The position numbers and the translations under genes are program-made. From Methanocorpusculum labreanum Z (GTDB taxonomy: Archaea > Halobacteriota > Methanomicrobia > Methanomicrobiales > Methanocorpusculaceae), in contig NC_008942.1 in NCBI RefSeq assembly GCF_000015765.1, positions 124,001 to 188,000 on the forward strand: a stretch of 64,000 bases of DNA. The letters run 5' to 3'. The number at the start of each line of letters is the position of its first letter. The stretch's first letter is position 1. Shown here piece after piece: positions 53,848 to 62,797 of the stretch. The notes under the pieces were generated by a model, which was not told the DNA's origin, ran no database searches, and saw only the letters and a list, made by a program, of their open reading frames with translations.

Positions 53848-54606
53848 ATGTCAGAAGATCTGCCGGACTCCCGGTTTCTGAGACAGATCCCTCTTTTCGG
53901 AAAAGAGGGACAGAAAAAACTTGCAGATGCCCGTATCCTTCTTGCCGGAGCCGGAGGTCTCGGCTCGGCGATCGCGACCTATCTTGCGGCAGCCGGTGTT
54001 GGGTACATCCGGATCGTCGATGAGGATGTCGTGGAGAGGTCCAACCTCAACCGGCAGATCCTGTATCAGGAGAAGGATATCGGGGCATGCAAGGTCGAAG
54101 CAGCAAAAAAGACGATCCATGCCCTCAACCGTGACGTCGAGGTCGATCCGGTCTGCCGGCATATCGACGAAACATCCGTGAACGGTCTCGTTTCCGGTAT
54201 GGATCTGATCCTTGACGGCATGGATAATTTCGCCGCCCGCTATGTTTTGAACCGGGCAGGTCTCGATGCGAAAATTCCCTTTATCCACGGTGCCGTGAAT
54301 GGATTCTATGGACAGGTAACGACTCTCATTCCTGGCATTACGCCCTGTCTCCGCTGTATTGTTCCAACGACCCCGACCTGGGAAAAGAACGCGATTATCG
54401 GGGTGACCTGCGGAGCGATCGGCAGCATCGAGGCTTCCGAAGCGGTCAAGTATCTCACCGGAACCGGAAAACTTCTCGAAAACCGGCTGCTTCTCTGGGA
54501 CGGCCTGCGAGGGGAGGCCGAATCGATACAAATCGTCAACTCTCCCGACTGTACCGACTGCGGTTTTTCCAACGGTGAACCCGATGCCCGGAGGTCGTCT
54601 GCATGA
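53848..54606 (+). CDS. moeB: MoeB/ThiF-type E1-like adenylyltransferase
   Basis: About 252 residues. The nucleotide loop GAGGLGSAIATYL is at about residue 26, followed by VDEDVVERSNLNRQILY and the catalytic Cys region ending SEAVKYLTGTGKLL. Zinc cysteines are CLRC (about 172-175) and CTDC near the end. It activates the C-terminal Gly-Gly of the MoaD protein encoded next. The ATG at 53848 has GGAG upstream; a GTG at 53815 overlapping the aor stop would add 11 residues. Confidence 0.9.
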   Translation: MSEDLPDSRFLRQIPLFGKEGQKKLADARILLAGAGGLGSAIATYLAAAGVGYIRIVDEDVVERSNLNRQILYQEKDIGACKVEAAKKTIHALNRDVEVDPVCRHIDETSVNGLVSGMDLILDGMDNFAARYVLNRAGLDAKIPFIHGAVNGFYGQVTTLIPGITPCLRCIVPTTPTWEKNAIIGVTCGAIGSIEASEAVKYLTGTGKLLENRLLLWDGLRGEAESIQIVNSPDCTDCGFSNGEPDARRSSA

Positions 54607-54881
54607 AGATCACGGTTAAGGCGTTTGCCACGTTTCGGGAAGTGATGGACATGAAAGTAGAACTTGAGTTTCCAGCAGGTGCAACAATCAAAACGCTCCT
54701 CTCCGAACTTACGGCCCGGTATATGGGTCTCGATGCTCTGCTTTTTGCAGCACCCGGCACGCTTCGGGACTTTGTCAACATCCTGAAAAACGGCAGAAAC
54801 ATTCATTTTATTGCCGGTCTGGACACGCCGCTCGATGAAGGGGACATGATCGCTTTATTTCCGCCGGCTGCCGGCGGATAA
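54603..54881 (+). CDS. moaD: MoaD/ThiS-family sulfur carrier protein
   Basis: 92 residues of ubiquitin-like fold. It starts MKITVKAFATFREVMDMKVELE, and the C-terminus PPAAGG ends in the Gly-Gly that is adenylated and thiocarboxylated. It overlaps moeB by 4 bp. The gene set aor-moeB-moaD matches dedicated synthesis of a tungsten or molybdenum pterin. Confidence 0.92.
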   Translation: MKITVKAFATFREVMDMKVELEFPAGATIKTLLSELTARYMGLDALLFAAPGTLRDFVNILKNGRNIHFIAGLDTPLDEGDMIALFPPAAGG

Positions 54882-55086
54882 AATCCGGCGTTTCGAAAAA
54901 CCCGGAAAATCGGGAGATATGGATTTTCTGCCAACACCTCTTTTGTATTTTCTTCATCCACGAACCACAACTATTTATCCCGGTGAGACGTATAAAGAGT
55001 CGCAGTTATCTGTGGGAAATATCAGTAAGACTTTTTTTGTCTCATTGTTTTTTTCGTGAGCATTTATGCTCCAAGGAAATCCTATC

Positions 55087-55269
55087 ATGGAAAGAAGAAA
55101 TAATTTTGGCGGATCACGCCAGTTTAATGACGGCCCACGCGAAATGACCAAAACAGTCTGCTCAGACTGTGGAAAAGAATGTGAGGTACCGTTTAAGCCA
55201 ACAGAAGGCAGACCAGTCTACTGTCAGGACTGCCTTCCAAAACACCGGACCCCACGGAACCGGTACTAA
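55087..55269 (+). CDS. Small CxxC zinc-ribbon protein
   Basis: 60 residues. Zinc is probably held by CSDCGKEC and CQDC, with a basic, disordered-looking N-terminus (MERRNNFGGSRQF) and a basic tail (KHRTPRNRY), which suggests nucleic-acid binding. The ATG at 55087 follows AAGGAAATCC. A frame that starts 21 bp further upstream is possible. The leader has a GAGCA/TGCTC hairpin and two T runs. It is a family of unknown function (CxxC-x17-CxxC type). The 54882-55086 spacer is its promoter. Confidence 0.75.
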   Translation: MERRNNFGGSRQFNDGPREMTKTVCSDCGKECEVPFKPTEGRPVYCQDCLPKHRTPRNRY

Positions 55270-55464
55270 TACTGTTCGGACATTTTCGTCCAACATATCA
55301 TTTTTTTGAATCGACCCATCTGTTTTGCGTGATTATCACCGTCCCTTTATGTATACTGATTCCCATATTCAGCGACAGATGATCTCAAGATCCCGGATTT
55401 TTCTTCCGCATACAGTAGGATCATCAGACATCTTCATCAAGAAAAAAATCCAACACTAATAATA

Positions 55465-55953
55465 ATGGAGATTCAGATATACGGAAAAACGGTACTTGCG
55501 CAAGTTGCCGAGCCCGTCGATACAATAACCCCCGAACTTTTGGCCATTCTGGACGAAATGGTTCCGATGCTCAAGGAACACCGTGGGGTCGGTCTTGCAG
55601 CTCCCCAGGTCGGGATCGGAAAACGGTTTTTTGTGATGAATCCGGGCGACAAAGTCCGCAGAGTCATCAACCCGGAGATCATGAAAACCGGGAACGCCTT
55701 CTCTGAGATGGAAGAGGGCTGTCTTTCCGTCCCCGGCATCCATAAAAAAGTCCGCCGTCCGCGCAGGATCACGGTCAGGTATACCAACGAGGCCGGGGAA
55801 CTGATCGAAGAGGAGCTGAAAGATTATCCGGCACGGGTCTTCCTACACGAATACGATCATCTCGACGGGATCCTGTTCGTCGACCGGATATCGCCGATCG
55901 CAAAAAAGATGATCGCAAAACAGCTCGAGGATCTCCGTTTAAAGGAGGTGTAA
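55465..55953 (+). CDS. def: Peptide deformylase
   Basis: 162 residues. All three deformylase motifs are intact: GVGLAAPQVG (motif 1, about 42), EGCLS (motif 2, with the metal Cys, about 85) and HEYDHLDG (motif 3, with the two His and catalytic Glu, about 129). It removes the formyl group from N-terminal formyl-methionine in bacteria. Archaea normally start with unformylated Met, so the gene is unusual. It is coupled 1 bp upstream of fmt with AGGAGGTG between them. The def start lacks a Shine-Dalgarno sequence and may be leaderless. Confidence 0.94.
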   Translation: MEIQIYGKTVLAQVAEPVDTITPELLAILDEMVPMLKEHRGVGLAAPQVGIGKRFFVMNPGDKVRRVINPEIMKTGNAFSEMEEGCLSVPGIHKKVRRPRRITVRYTNEAGELIEEELKDYPARVFLHEYDHLDGILFVDRISPIAKKMIAKQLEDLRLKEV

Positions 55954-55954
55954 C

Positions 55955-56884
55955 ATGCGTGTCCTTTTCATGGGGACGCCCGAGTATGCCCTTTCCTCGC
56001 TTCGTGCGGTTTTTGCAAAGCATGAGATCGTCGGTATTTTGACCCGGGCAGACAAACCGAACCGGAGAGGAAACAGGATCGAGTTCTCGCCGGTGAAGCA
56101 GTTCGCCCTCGAACACGGGATCCCGGTTTTCCAGCCTGAAAACATGAAGGATCCGGCTCTGCTCGAAGAACTGAAAGCGCTCTCGCCGGACATCTCCGTT
56201 GTTGTTGCATACGGGATGATGATCCCCGATGCGATCCTCGAACTCCCGAAGCACAACACGATAAATCTGCACGGCTCGCTTCTTCCAAAGTATCGAGGAG
56301 CTGCCCCGATGCAGTATTCAGTGCTGAACGGGGACAGTGAAACGGGGGTCTCGATCATGTACGTGACTGCCCGTCTGGATGCCGGCGATGTGATCCATGC
56401 AAAATCGATTCCGCTGGATGAAAATGCCTCCTACGGCGAGGTCCATGATTTGCTGGCGGAGCTCGGGGCGGAAGCTCTGATCGAGGCTCTCGACCTGCTC
56501 GAGTCGGGAAGAGCCGTCCGGATCCCTCAGGACGAGACGAAGGTAACGTTTGCCCCGTCCATTTCCAAAGAGGAGTGCGTGATCGACTGGACTCTGCCGG
56601 CGACAGTGGTCCACAACAGGATCCGGGGTCTATCTCCGATCCCCGGAGCAAACACACGGCTTCCTGATGGAAAACTTCTGAAGATCTACAAAGCCGAAAA
56701 GGTCTCCGGGGATTATTCCGGAGAGCCGGGAATGGTCGTCGACGTGATCAAAAAGAAAGGTCCGGTTGTGATGACGGGAGATGGCGCTGTGTGCATCCTT
56801 TCTGCAAAACCCGAAGGCAAACGCGAGATGCCGGGGTTTGAGATCGTGAACGGGCATTACCTGAAAGTCGGCGACCGGCTCTGA
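55955..56884 (+). CDS. fmt: Methionyl-tRNA formyltransferase
   Basis: 309 residues. The formyl-transferase domain begins MRVLFMGTPEYALSSLRAV, and the catalytic region carries NTINLHGSLLPKYRGAAPMQ (about 108), including the Asn, His and Asp-region residues of the family. The C-terminal tRNA-binding domain is present (VVHNRIRGLSPIPGAN). A strong AGGAGGTG sits before the ATG. Together with def it forms a bacterial-like formyl-methionine module. Alternative formyltransferases (ArnA- or PurN-type) are less likely given the paired deformylase and full Fmt length. Confidence 0.92.
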   Translation: MRVLFMGTPEYALSSLRAVFAKHEIVGILTRADKPNRRGNRIEFSPVKQFALEHGIPVFQPENMKDPALLEELKALSPDISVVVAYGMMIPDAILELPKHNTINLHGSLLPKYRGAAPMQYSVLNGDSETGVSIMYVTARLDAGDVIHAKSIPLDENASYGEVHDLLAELGAEALIEALDLLESGRAVRIPQDETKVTFAPSISKEECVIDWTLPATVVHNRIRGLSPIPGANTRLPDGKLLKIYKAEKVSGDYSGEPGMVVDVIKKKGPVVMTGDGAVCILSAKPEGKREMPGFEIVNGHYLKVGDRL

Positions 56885-56940
56885 AAAGCCGATACTTTTT
56901 TGCAGGCGTTTACCCTGTAGTTCGTTAAAAAAAGAAAAGA

Positions 56941-58182
56941 TCAGTCGGTCGCCATTGCTTCGACCGGATTGAGATTGGCTGCTTTCCAAGCCGGGTAAAG
57001 ACCGGAAATCAGGCAGACGATCAAACCGATGAGAATGCCGATCGGCACATAGACAAGAACGGACGCTGTCAGCATCGCATCCAGTGATCCGATCATCGCC
57101 ATCAGCATAATCGGTGCTGCGATCAGTGCGAGCACGGTTCCAACGATTGCCCCGATCAGACCGATGAGTCCTGCTTCATACAAAAACATCTGCAGGATCT
57201 GGCTCCGGTAGGTTCCAATACTTCTGAGAATACCGACCTCGCGTGTCCGTTCCTTCACACTCATCAACATCACATTGACAATTGCGACAGCAGCGACCAG
57301 AAGCGAAATCCCGCTGATGATCGTCGTGAAGATACTGGACATGGACATGATGTCGTCAAAGACTGCCATGATCTCATACGAGTTCAGGATGTAGACCGTA
57401 TCATCCGAGTCTTTGTCCTCCTTGCCGTTCATCTTCTTCTCGATGGCGGCATCGATCGCGTTCAGTTCCGTTGGATCGTATGCTTTGACGATGACCTTGT
57501 CGTACAGGCCGTGATTGTCTCCGACGAGCGAGGTATACCACTCGATCGAACCGACGACCGCATTGTTCGTGGAGAACCCGAACGTCAGCTGTCCGGTATC
57601 CTCCATGATACCGACAACTCTGCAGGTAACTTCCTGACCGCTCGAATCGAGCATGATCATCCGGCTTCCAAGCCTGAGATTATTGTCTTCGGCAAACGTC
57701 TCGCCGACGATAACGTTGGTTGCTCCGCGCGGAAGGGTTCCCTGGATCAGCGTTGCAAGCTTTGTGATGTCGCTTGAATCCATTCCGGATATCGTGGCCA
57801 TGGTGGTCTCCTTTCCGATATATATGTACTTACTCGATGAGTACATAGGAATGAATTCGTATTCTTTGGTGACCGATTTTACCGCAGACTCTATGTCTCG
57901 AAGATCCTTGGTGGAGAAGCCCGTCGTTGTCGTTCCATCGATGACTTTCTCGCCGATCGGGGTGATCGTCAGCGTGTCTGCAGTGTCGGAGATCATTGAG
58001 TTCATCTCTTCGGTGAACCCTGCGCTGATCATTCCCATACCGCAGATGGCGAAAACGCCGATCACGATACCGATCATCGAAAGGATGGTTCTGAATTTGT
58101 TCAGTTTCAGGTTTCTGACCGCAAGGGAGAGGATCATCGGCGAGTAGATTTTCTGCCAGAGCGATGTGTTTTCTTCACTCAT
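56941..58182 (-). CDS. MacB-type ABC exporter permease
   Basis: About 413 residues. Four membrane helices: one at the N-terminus (LNKFRTILSMIGIVIGVFAI) and three at the C-terminus, separated by a large external MacB_PCD domain. FtsX signature segments include KERTREVGILRSIGTYRSQILQMFLYEAGLIGLIG. The ATG at 58182 overlaps the ATPase stop by 8 bp and has GGTGAG upstream. With the ATPase it forms a mechanotransmission-type exporter for peptides, lipoproteins or drugs. Confidence 0.92.
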   Translation of the reverse strand: MSEENTSLWQKIYSPMILSLAVRNLKLNKFRTILSMIGIVIGVFAICGMGMISAGFTEEMNSMISDTADTLTITPIGEKVIDGTTTTGFSTKDLRDIESAVKSVTKEYEFIPMYSSSKYIYIGKETTMATISGMDSSDITKLATLIQGTLPRGATNVIVGETFAEDNNLRLGSRMIMLDSSGQEVTCRVVGIMEDTGQLTFGFSTNNAVVGSIEWYTSLVGDNHGLYDKVIVKAYDPTELNAIDAAIEKKMNGKEDKDSDDTVYILNSYEIMAVFDDIMSMSSIFTTIISGISLLVAAVAIVNVMLMSVKERTREVGILRSIGTYRSQILQMFLYEAGLIGLIGAIVGTVLALIAAPIMLMAMIGSLDAMLTASVLVYVPIGILIGLIVCLISGLYPAWKAANLNPVEAMATD

Positions 58183-58855
58183 CGACGATCTCACCATCCT
58201 TGATGATCACGATACGTTCGGCATACTCTGCCGTTTTCGGATCATGCGTGACCATGACAACCGTTCTTCCCTGGGAATGCAGATCGGTCAGGATATCCAT
58301 GATCTGCATACTCATCTTTGAATCCAGATTTCCTGTCGGCTCATCGCACAACAGGAATGTCGGATCATTTGCAAGAGCCCGGGCAATGGACACTCTCTGC
58401 TGCTGACCACCGGAGAGTTCATACGGCGTGTGCTGCATCTGACCGTCGGTGAGGCCGACCATTCTGAGAAGATCTCTGGTTCGGGTCGTATTATCTTTAT
58501 GTCCGTGTTTTAAGATCAGCGGATACTCGACGTTTTCATATGCCGTCAAAAGACTGATCAGGTTGAACTTCTGGAAGATGAATCCGATCGTCTCTCTCCG
58601 GTGGAGGGTCAGCTCGTCGTCGGTCATCTCGGACGTCGATTTTCCGTTGATTTTTATCTCGCCGGAGGTTGGGACATCCAGACACCCGATCATATTCATC
58701 AGTGTCGATTTGCCAGAACCTGACGGTCCCATGATGGCCACAAATTCTCCTTTCTGAATGGAGAAATTTACGTGGTTTAATGCATGGACGTCTCCGGCGG
58801 GCATCGGATAGATTTTGGAGACGTCATGCAGTTCGACCACAGGGATCGAGTTCAT
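58175..58855 (-). CDS. MacB/LolD-type ABC exporter ATPase
   Basis: 226 residues. Walker A GPSGSGKSTLMN (about 40), signature LSGGQQQRVSIARALA (about 145), Walker B FLLCDEPTGNLD (about 168) and the switch His in VMVTHDPKTAEYA are intact. The N-terminus VVELHDVSKIYPMPAGDVHAL is typical of LolD/MacB. It lies between the surface protein gene and the permease gene and overlaps the latter. Confidence 0.94.
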   Translation of the reverse strand: MNSIPVVELHDVSKIYPMPAGDVHALNHVNFSIQKGEFVAIMGPSGSGKSTLMNMIGCLDVPTSGEIKINGKSTSEMTDDELTLHRRETIGFIFQKFNLISLLTAYENVEYPLILKHGHKDNTTRTRDLLRMVGLTDGQMQHTPYELSGGQQQRVSIARALANDPTFLLCDEPTGNLDSKMSMQIMDILTDLHSQGRTVVMVTHDPKTAEYAERIVIIKDGEIVDE

Positions 58856-58858
58856 GGC

Positions 58859-60034
58859 TTACTTCCGTGCAAATATTTTACCTTTCTTCCAGGCAACGAA
58901 ACCGCCGGCAAGAATGACGAGGATAACAATAACGATCAAGACGGTGGCGACCGGGCTTGATTCACCTGCCGTCTGTGCTTCGGTGACTGCCGACGTGATT
59001 GGGACTGTCTGTTTTTCCGTGTAGACGTTTCCGTTCGCATCCTTATAGGTAAAGACCAGAGTTACGTTGTCGCTTGCCGGGTTACTGAAGGTCACTTCGA
59101 ACTCGGAAAGACCGTCTTCATCCATGGATCCAACAACGTAGGACGGGTAGAGTCCTGTTTTGGTCACTCCTTCCGTTGTGACGACGAGCGCCTTGGCTGT
59201 TGTAAGGCCGGCGTTATTGACATCGCCGGTGATCGTATAGTACGTTCCCGAGTTCTTCACTTCGAGGTTGTTGACGATCAGTTCAGCGCCGGTTTTGGAA
59301 ATGCCCGACTCAAGAGGAAGCGTGACGCTTTCGGTATGCCAGTTGGCTCCGTTCCGGTAGGTCACATCAAAGGTGACCTCTTTCGTCTCTGCAGTTGTGG
59401 TAACGCTTATGTTTCCGCTTGCTGCTTTGTTTGCATCGATCGTTCCAAGGAAGACCGAGGTCTGTTTGGTGGTGACGCCGGTTCCGGACGCCGTGACTTC
59501 GACCGCTTCGATCGCATTCGTTCTCAGGTTTCCGATCGTGAAAGCGACGGTTTGCGTGGTGTCCGGCTCGAAGACATCGGGGCGGTTGGTGATCGAGATG
59601 ACGACGCTTTGATCGTCAACGATGACTGCAAACGGATACTTCAGATAATTTCCGTTGTTGCCGCCGAAGTCGACATACAGAACCGGGTAGAATGTGCCGG
59701 TTTCGCCTGTCGAAGTGATCGGCAGAGATAAGGTGAAGGTATCGCCGGCTCCAACGCCGCCGATCGGGTTCTGATACGGGGTCACTGATGATTTGATGCC
59801 GTCAATATCTTTGATGAAGATCTGGTTGACTGGTACGAATGTTGTTCCGGTATTTTGTATCGTGACCGTGACGATCCCCGAGTCGCCCGACATCAGAGAC
59901 GTTGGATACATGGAGAAATCCTTGATTACGAAAGTAGACTGGGTTTCAGCCGATACCGCCCCTGTGCCGGAAATGATCAGCGTGAAGACGATGACTGCTG
60001 TAAGAAGTAGGTGTCGAAGATTATTTCTGTTCAT
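58859..60034 (-). CDS. CARDB-like cell-surface protein with C-terminal membrane anchor
   Basis: 391 residues. Signal peptide (LLLTAVIVFTLIISGTGAVSAE), then beta-rich repeats of the CARDB/NEW3 type (DSGIVTVTIQNTGTTFVPV, TQTVAFTIGNLRTNAIEAVEV and NNLEVKNSGTYYTITGDV), then a transmembrane segment (VATVLIVIVILVILAGGFVAW) and basic end KKGKIFARK. It is the first gene of a three-gene set with the MacB-type ATPase and permease, a common archaeal combination. It probably works as the external partner of that exporter, or as its cargo-binding protein. Confidence 0.85.
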   Translation of the reverse strand: MNRNNLRHLLLTAVIVFTLIISGTGAVSAETQSTFVIKDFSMYPTSLMSGDSGIVTVTIQNTGTTFVPVNQIFIKDIDGIKSSVTPYQNPIGGVGAGDTFTLSLPITSTGETGTFYPVLYVDFGGNNGNYLKYPFAVIVDDQSVVISITNRPDVFEPDTTQTVAFTIGNLRTNAIEAVEVTASGTGVTTKQTSVFLGTIDANKAASGNISVTTTAETKEVTFDVTYRNGANWHTESVTLPLESGISKTGAELIVNNLEVKNSGTYYTITGDVNNAGLTTAKALVVTTEGVTKTGLYPSYVVGSMDEDGLSEFEVTFSNPASDNVTLVFTYKDANGNVYTEKQTVPITSAVTEAQTAGESSPVATVLIVIVILVILAGGFVAWKKGKIFARK

Positions 60035-60291
60035 GGAATACCTTTAGCTTATTTTTATTCTTAATAAGTTGTGGGTGGGGGGATAAATACTTTCTATGGG
60101 GTCAAATCCTCTCTTTCGCTGCAGATATTTACCGCAGAATCTCTTCGAAAATCAGGAAAAACCCAAACTACATGTATTGACGTATCGATAAGCCGGATCT
60201 TTTGCATCTCATGCCGGAAAGCTAATATATCTATGTGAGACTAATGAACATCATGTCAGAATCCCTGGCGTGAAATTTAGTGGTGTTATTC

Positions 60292-60996
60292 ATGACCGAA
60301 ATGGAAAAAAATGCAACCCGGTATAAAGTTGGAATTATCGGCGGAACCGGCAATATCGGTGAGGGTCTTGCCCGCCGTATCTGTATCAGCGGTAAATACG
60401 ATGTCTCGCTTGGATCCCGTGACCCGGCGAAAGCGGCAACTGCCGCCGACGGCGTAACCTGCTGTCTTGCCGAGCGTAAATGCGAGATCGGCGGAACCTG
60501 CAGCGGAGGATCGAATGCAAGCGTGTGTGATGCAGATATCATTATCCTCTCCGTACCGTTCGATAAGATCGAATCGACCATCGAAACCATCGGCAAATCC
60601 GTTTTCGAAAATAAGATCGTGGTCTCGCTGATCAATCCGATGCTCCGCTTCCCAAAAGAGAAATACTTCCTACCTGACCGCCCTGCTGAAGGTTCGGCCG
60701 CTCTTGCGATCCAAAAGATGCTTCCGGCATCGGCAAAACTCACGACCGCCTTCAACAATGTTGCTTCCGGCAAATGGATGGAGCTCGATGAGGAGCTTGA
60801 TTACTCTGTCTGTGTCTGCGGAGATGACGAGGAAGCAAAACGGATCGTTATGGATCTTGTTGCAAGCGTTTCAAAACTCGTTCCGCTGGATGCCGGCCCG
60901 CTTGCCTGTGCAGCAACGATTGAAAGCATCACTCCGCTCGTCATCACTCTTGCCATGAGAAACGGCCTGAAGGATGTCGGCGTGTACTTTAGATAA
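60292..60996 (+). CDS. fno: F420H2:NADP+ oxidoreductase (Fno)
   Basis: Transfers hydride between F420 and NADP. About 234 residues. The Rossmann loop GIIGGTGNIGEGLARR is at about 11, SLGSRDPAKA follows (NADP ribose-phosphate binding), and CDADIIILSVPF, LTTAFNNVASGKW and LDAGPLACAATIESITPL complete the family pattern. The ATG at 60292 has GGTG upstream. A TATA-like AATATATC lies near 60222. Confidence 0.93.
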   Translation: MTEMEKNATRYKVGIIGGTGNIGEGLARRICISGKYDVSLGSRDPAKAATAADGVTCCLAERKCEIGGTCSGGSNASVCDADIIILSVPFDKIESTIETIGKSVFENKIVVSLINPMLRFPKEKYFLPDRPAEGSAALAIQKMLPASAKLTTAFNNVASGKWMELDEELDYSVCVCGDDEEAKRIVMDLVASVSKLVPLDAGPLACAATIESITPLVITLAMRNGLKDVGVYFR

Positions 60997-61109
60997 AATA
61001 ACTTCCTTTCAACAATGTATGCCGGGGCAGAGGGAAAATTTCCCTCCTGCCGGCAGCAGTGTATTGTGTATCGATCATCTCCCATACGTATGTGCGGTAT
61101 GATATCCAT

Positions 61110-61703
61110 ATGACAGACCAAACTCAAAGAGACCGGCGGTTTATGAAAACCGAGAAGGCGATCCGTTCCTCATTCATAGACCTAGTGGCGAAAAAAGGCT
61201 TTGATGAGTTGTCGGTCAAGGATATCGTGGATGCCGCCGATATCGGCAGAGGGACTTTTTACCTGCATTATAAGGACAAGTATGATCTTCTCGAATCGTT
61301 CGAGATCGAGATCGGCACCAATCTCCGGGAGATCATCCGGGGAGAGGTATTTCCGCTGACCGAGGGCCGCACACTTACGAAAACGGTCGTGGCCCTCTTC
61401 ACGTATTTTGAAGAGAACATCCTGATCATGCGGGCGCTGTTTGGAGAGAAAGGCTCCTGTTCGTTCCAGAGCAGACTCAAAGACCGTCTCTGGCATGATG
61501 TTTTTGCGGAAAAACTCGTTACTGTGGCCTTGCAGGACAGTTTTTCCGTCCCGCTTGATTATCTTCTGGCGTACATCAACGCATCGCATTTCAATGTGTT
61601 TCTGACCTGGATTCAGAAAGAAAAACCCGAACGGGAGCCTCCGGAGGAGATCGCCCGGATCATTCTAAAAATCAGTCTTCTTTCGCCCTACCGGATCAGA
61701 TGA
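61110..61703 (+). CDS. TetR-family transcriptional regulator
   Basis: About 197 residues. The N-terminal HTH is IRSSFIDLVAKKGFDELSVKDIVDAADIGRGTFYLHYKDKYDLLE, the TetR/AcrR hallmark. The C-terminal ligand domain is unlike any I can name. It is divergently placed relative to nothing obvious and lies 113 bp after fno in the same direction. Its last 16 bp overlap the DUF123 gene on the other strand. The target may be its own operon or fno. Confidence 0.88.
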   Translation: MTDQTQRDRRFMKTEKAIRSSFIDLVAKKGFDELSVKDIVDAADIGRGTFYLHYKDKYDLLESFEIEIGTNLREIIRGEVFPLTEGRTLTKTVVALFTYFEENILIMRALFGEKGSCSFQSRLKDRLWHDVFAEKLVTVALQDSFSVPLDYLLAYINASHFNVFLTWIQKEKPEREPPEEIARIILKISLLSPYRIR

Positions 61704-62122
61704 TGGATCGGAACAAGTCCCGTTTTCTCAAAAGCACGGGCGACTTCCGTCTCCGGCGGATCCGTTCTGTAGAACAGGTGTGATGCACAGGAACAATCCG
61801 AGCAGCCGAAGTCTGCTATGCTGTATCCGCCGATGTTTTTTGCGAGAACGCACTCGAGGCGTTCTTCGGTTTTTGCACAGACGACTCCTGTAAGGGTGAT
61901 TTCATCGGCTGCCATCAGATAATCGATGTGCCATTTGGGTTTTCGGTATCGTTCATGAAAAAACCTAATATGCCGGGAAACTCTGGAGAGTCCGCCCGAA
62001 CCAAGCGCCGAACCGGCATACAGATACCAGCCTTTCTGGAATTCCACGGATCCCAGTGCCCCGATTTTGACCTTGCAGGGGTCTGCACACGCGAGGATAA
62101 GACAGTAAATGCCCTTATCCAT
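61688..62122 (-). CDS. DUF123 GIY-YIG-like nuclease-fold protein
   Basis: 144 residues. MDKGIYCLILACADPCKVKIGALGSVEFQKGWYLYAGSALGSGG is the DUF123 start, with the GIY-YIG-like pattern (GIY and YAGSA). RVSRHIRFF...KPKWHIDYLM and FGCSDCSCASHLFY follow. The final cysteine group may bind metal. The family occurs alone or fused to endonuclease III. It overlaps the MBL-fold gene by 8 bp at its start. Confidence 0.88.
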   Translation of the reverse strand: MDKGIYCLILACADPCKVKIGALGSVEFQKGWYLYAGSALGSGGLSRVSRHIRFFHERYRKPKWHIDYLMAADEITLTGVVCAKTEERLECVLAKNIGGYSIADFGCSDCSCASHLFYRTDPPETEVARAFEKTGLVPIHHLIR

Positions 62123-62717
62123 ATCTTACAACATCGTATTTCGACAGGAGGACATGGCGTTTTGCGTCGGTTACGACCGGCATCTCATGTCCGGGCCAAA
62201 GAGATTCCACCGGCAGTTCTGCGATTCGGTTGATGGAACTGACCAGCTCTGCATGGTTTCCTGTCGGCAGATCGTAACGTCCGAATGAACCGTTGGGAAA
62301 GATTGTGTCGCCGGAAATCAATGCTCCGTCCGTCTCTCGAAAGAGACAGATGCTCCCGTGTGTGTGTCCCGGCGTGTGATACACGGTGAAGTCTTTGACC
62401 CTGTCTCCGTCTTTTAAGATCTCAGCCGGATACTTCGGCGTCTCCCCCCCGAATGTATTCGAGAGGCTGAGTTGAGAATCCTTTAATAACGGCAGATCAT
62501 ACTCGCCGATCATGACCTTCGCGTTACAGAACTCCGCGAGTCTGACCAGATTTACCATGTGGTCATAATGTCCGTGCGTCAGAACGATCGTGTCGATCTG
62601 TTCTCTGTATGGTTGTACCGCATTGATCGAGACGGCTGCATCGACAAGGATGTTTCCGGCGATATAGGAATTCGCTCTCCAGCCAGTGCCTGGAAGCCAG
62701 ATTATCGCTTCGCTCAT
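62115..62717 (-). CDS. MBL-fold metallo-hydrolase
   Basis: 200 residues. The metal motif is LTHGHYDHMVNL (about 50, HxHxDH), with further ligands in HTPGHTHGSI (about 117), SGDTIF and a last His in WPGHEMP. The type resembles glyoxalase II and related thioester hydrolases, but no substrate can be assigned. It is cotranscribed with the DUF123 gene (8-bp overlap) and divergent from thiC with about 80 bp between starts. Confidence 0.9.
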   Translation of the reverse strand: MSEAIIWLPGTGWRANSYIAGNILVDAAVSINAVQPYREQIDTIVLTHGHYDHMVNLVRLAEFCNAKVMIGEYDLPLLKDSQLSLSNTFGGETPKYPAEILKDGDRVKDFTVYHTPGHTHGSICLFRETDGALISGDTIFPNGSFGRYDLPTGNHAELVSSINRIAELPVESLWPGHEMPVVTDAKRHVLLSKYDVVRYG

Positions 62718-62797
62718 ACCTTGATATTTTAGCTACCCTTGTTTAACTTTCTTTGTATAACCTATAATGCGAAAGGAAACCAAATAGGTAATCACAT

